64,000 nucleotides of DNA from contig NZ_VAWE01000001.1 of NCBI RefSeq assembly GCF_005795905.1, positions 1 through 64,000 of the forward strand, read 5' to 3'. Of this stretch, positions 62,694 to 64,000 are shown in pieces. A program made the position numbers and the translations under genes. Source of the DNA: Streptomyces marianii. Its GTDB lineage: Bacteria; Actinomycetota; Actinomycetes; Streptomycetales; Streptomycetaceae. Below the pieces are notes generated by a model. It was not told the DNA's origin. It searched no databases and saw nothing but the letters and a program-made list of their open reading frames with translations. Within the stretch, counting starts at the first letter, position 1, and the number at the start of each line of letters is the position of its first letter.

Positions 62694-63260
62694 CCTGGCG
62701 CAGGTGCGCCAGGACCTCGACGTACGAGCGGGTCGCCGAGACCTCGTAGTACGGCAGGTCCTGCGTGGCGCAGTGCGCCCGCGTCAGCGGACGCACCTTG
62801 CGCAGGTTGGGCCGCGGCATGGTGGGGAAGAGGTGGTGCTCAATCTGGTAGTTGAGCCCGCCGTAGAGGAAGTCATGGACCCGCGAGCTGCGGATGTTCC
62901 GGGAGGTGAGCACCTGCCGGCTCAGCCAGTCGGGCTCAGAGTCGCCGTCGCGGACCGGCATCCCCTTGTGATTGGGGGCGAAGACGCAGCCGAGGTACAC
63001 GCCGAACAAGCCCTGATGGACGGCGATGAACGCGACCGCGAGAAGGGGGCCGAGCAGGGAGAAGACCACCACCGCATAGGCGAGCGCGTGCAGCGCGAGC
63101 AGGACCGATTCGGTCCGCGGTCGCCGGACCACTCCGCGCCGGATGGCGATCACGGACCCGACGCGCAGGCCGACCGCCTCCAGGTTGAGCAGCGGGAAGA
63201 AGAGCGGTGCCTGATGGCGTATCACGAAGGTCCGCAGCCGGTTGACGCCCTGAGAAGCCA
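62653..63260 (-). pseudogene. Fatty acid desaturase, C-terminal half, cut by IS
   Basis: About 200 native residues: LRTFVIRHQAPLFFPLLNLE, GVYLGCVFAPNHKGMPVRDG, SRQVLTSRNIRSSRVHDFLY and the third histidine box LNYQIEHHLFPTMP. This is the acyl-lipid or linoleoyl-CoA desaturase family. The first two histidine boxes and first membrane helices are missing. Beyond about 63260 the frame runs into the antisense strand of an IS5-family element. The gene cannot make an active enzyme. Confidence 0.8.
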
Positions 63261-64000
63261 TCCGCTTTCCGATCAGTGGGTTTGTCGGTCGAACAAGGGT
63301 CTTGATCGGGTGATCGCGGTGGGGTCGGTGCATGAAGGCAGGGCCTCGCGGTAGCTCGGGGTTGTCGAAGCCAACGAGCACCGGGAGGCCCTGTTGCTGC
63401 AGTCTGTCGCGCTTGCGTCTGTGGAGTCCAACGAGCCATCTCCGGCGTGTGACTGTCTCGCGCACAGGTTCGGCAACGCGGCGGACGGACCGGACCGCGT
63501 CCCGTGTTACGGCTCCGACCTGACGGAGGCGGAATGGCAGGTCATCCGGCCGCTGCTGCCGGTCCCCGCGTGGCTTCAGGGGCGGGGCGGCAGGCCGGAG
63601 GGCTATTGCCACCGCGTCATGCTTGATGCGGTCCGCTATGTCGTCGACAACGGCGTCAAGTGGGTCAACCTGCCCTGTGACTTCCCGCCGTACCGACGAG
63701 TGCACGCGTTCGCCCGACGCTGGCAGGTGACGGGCCTGCTCACCGAGCTCCACGACCGGCTGCGCGACAAGGTCCGCCAGAAGGAAGGCCGTTCGTCGGA
63801 CCCGACGGCCGCCATCGTGGACTCGCAGTCACTGCGGGCGGCGACGAACATCCCGCGCTCGACGTCCGGGTGGGACGGCGGGAAGAAGGTGGGCGGCCGC
63901 AAGCGGCACCTGGTCGTGGACTGCCTCGGCCTGGTCCTGGCCGTTGCGGTGACCGCGGCAAGCGTGCAGGACCGCGACGCCGCCGTCCCGCTGCTCGAGC
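63250..64000 (+). mobile_element. IS5-family element, left part, runs off the window
   Basis: The element interrupts the desaturase gene somewhere between 63237 and 63300. The right end is beyond the window, so terminal repeats and target duplication cannot be judged. Confidence 0.6.
63421..64000 (+). CDS. IS5-family transposase, partial at right edge
   Basis: At least 193 residues, no stop before the window ends. CYGSDLTEAEWQVIRPLLPV, RVMLDAVRYVVDNGVKWVNL and the first catalytic D in TAAIVDSQSLRAA are typical of the IS5/IS1031-type transposases of Streptomyces; GGKKVGGRKRHLVVDCLGL follows. A stop in this frame lies near 63353, so translation starts after it; GTG at 63421 is the first reasonable choice, and the conserved part starts near 63500. 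Confidence 0.82.
   Translation, partial: MESNEPSPACDCLAHRFGNAADGPDRVPCYGSDLTEAEWQVIRPLLPVPAWLQGRGGRPEGYCHRVMLDAVRYVVDNGVKWVNLPCDFPPYRRVHAFARRWQVTGLLTELHDRLRDKVRQKEGRSSDPTAAIVDSQSLRAATNIPRSTSGWDGGKKVGGRKRHLVVDCLGLVLAVAVTAASVQDRDAAVPLLE

Noticed and set aside
1..64000. CRISPR array or Cas genes linked to the Tn7-like genes
   Set aside because: I looked for regularly spaced repeats and effector motifs and found none, so an RNA-guided transposon is not supported in this window.

Overview
The window is about 70 percent G+C, with third-position-GC-rich genes, many leaderless or GTG starts and families typical of Streptomyces (tap/tpg telomere proteins, DUF6207, DUF6083-like, TniQ). It reads as an accessory, end-proximal stretch of a linear Streptomyces replicon: the terminal arm of a chromosome or a linear plasmid. 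Position 1 to about 200 holds five successive hairpins with three-base loops, the form of a Streptomyces telomere. Within 12 kb lie two helicases with helicase-associated repeats (a family common beside Streptomyces telomeres) and an operon for a terminal protein and its telomere-binding partner.

Layout. 1-7.4 kb: telomere-like hairpins, a PIN-domain protein and two HA-repeat helicases. 7.5-8.7 kb: a TniQ gene facing an initiator tRNA gene. 9.7-12.1 kb: XRE regulator, Tap-like and Tpg-like genes in one coupled operon. 12.3-17.6 kb: small DNA-binding proteins, a UvrD-type helicase and Streptomyces hypotheticals, with an operator array between two divergent genes. 17.7-19.1 kb: a patatin phospholipase whose reading frame changes at a GGGCCCC heptamer. 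19.8-24.1 kb: tnsA-tnsB-tnsC of a Tn7-like transposon. 24.3-35.4 kb: a DISARM-like phage defence locus (drmE-drmA-drmB-drmC, with a divergent zinc-ribbon amino-methyltransferase), followed by a HEPN protein and a small membrane-anchored zinc-finger protein.

37-55 kb is a scarred defence island: a broken DUF6207 gene, a truncated hydrolase meeting a truncated NACHT/beta-propeller gene head to head, an IS1634-related MITE, an HsdM-like methylase with a probable HEPN tail, a full IS1634-family element, a truncated coiled-coil ATPase, a second UvrD helicase (with a nuclease domain) and an IS1380 remnant. 55.6-62.7 kb is different in style: an intact six-gene metabolic operon (alpha/beta hydrolase, thioesterase, aldehyde dehydrogenase, two flavin-dependent monooxygenases, DUF3533 exporter) divergent from a TetR gene, with palindromic operators between them. 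The window ends in a fatty-acid desaturase gene cut by an IS5-family element that runs off the right edge.

The main themes are linear-replicon end maintenance, Tn7-like mobility and stacked anti-phage systems. Four long genes change frame, and all four changes go in the -1 direction. This may mean decay, programmed frameshifting or uncorrected single-base deletions in the assembly, so claims of inactivation should wait for read-level checks.
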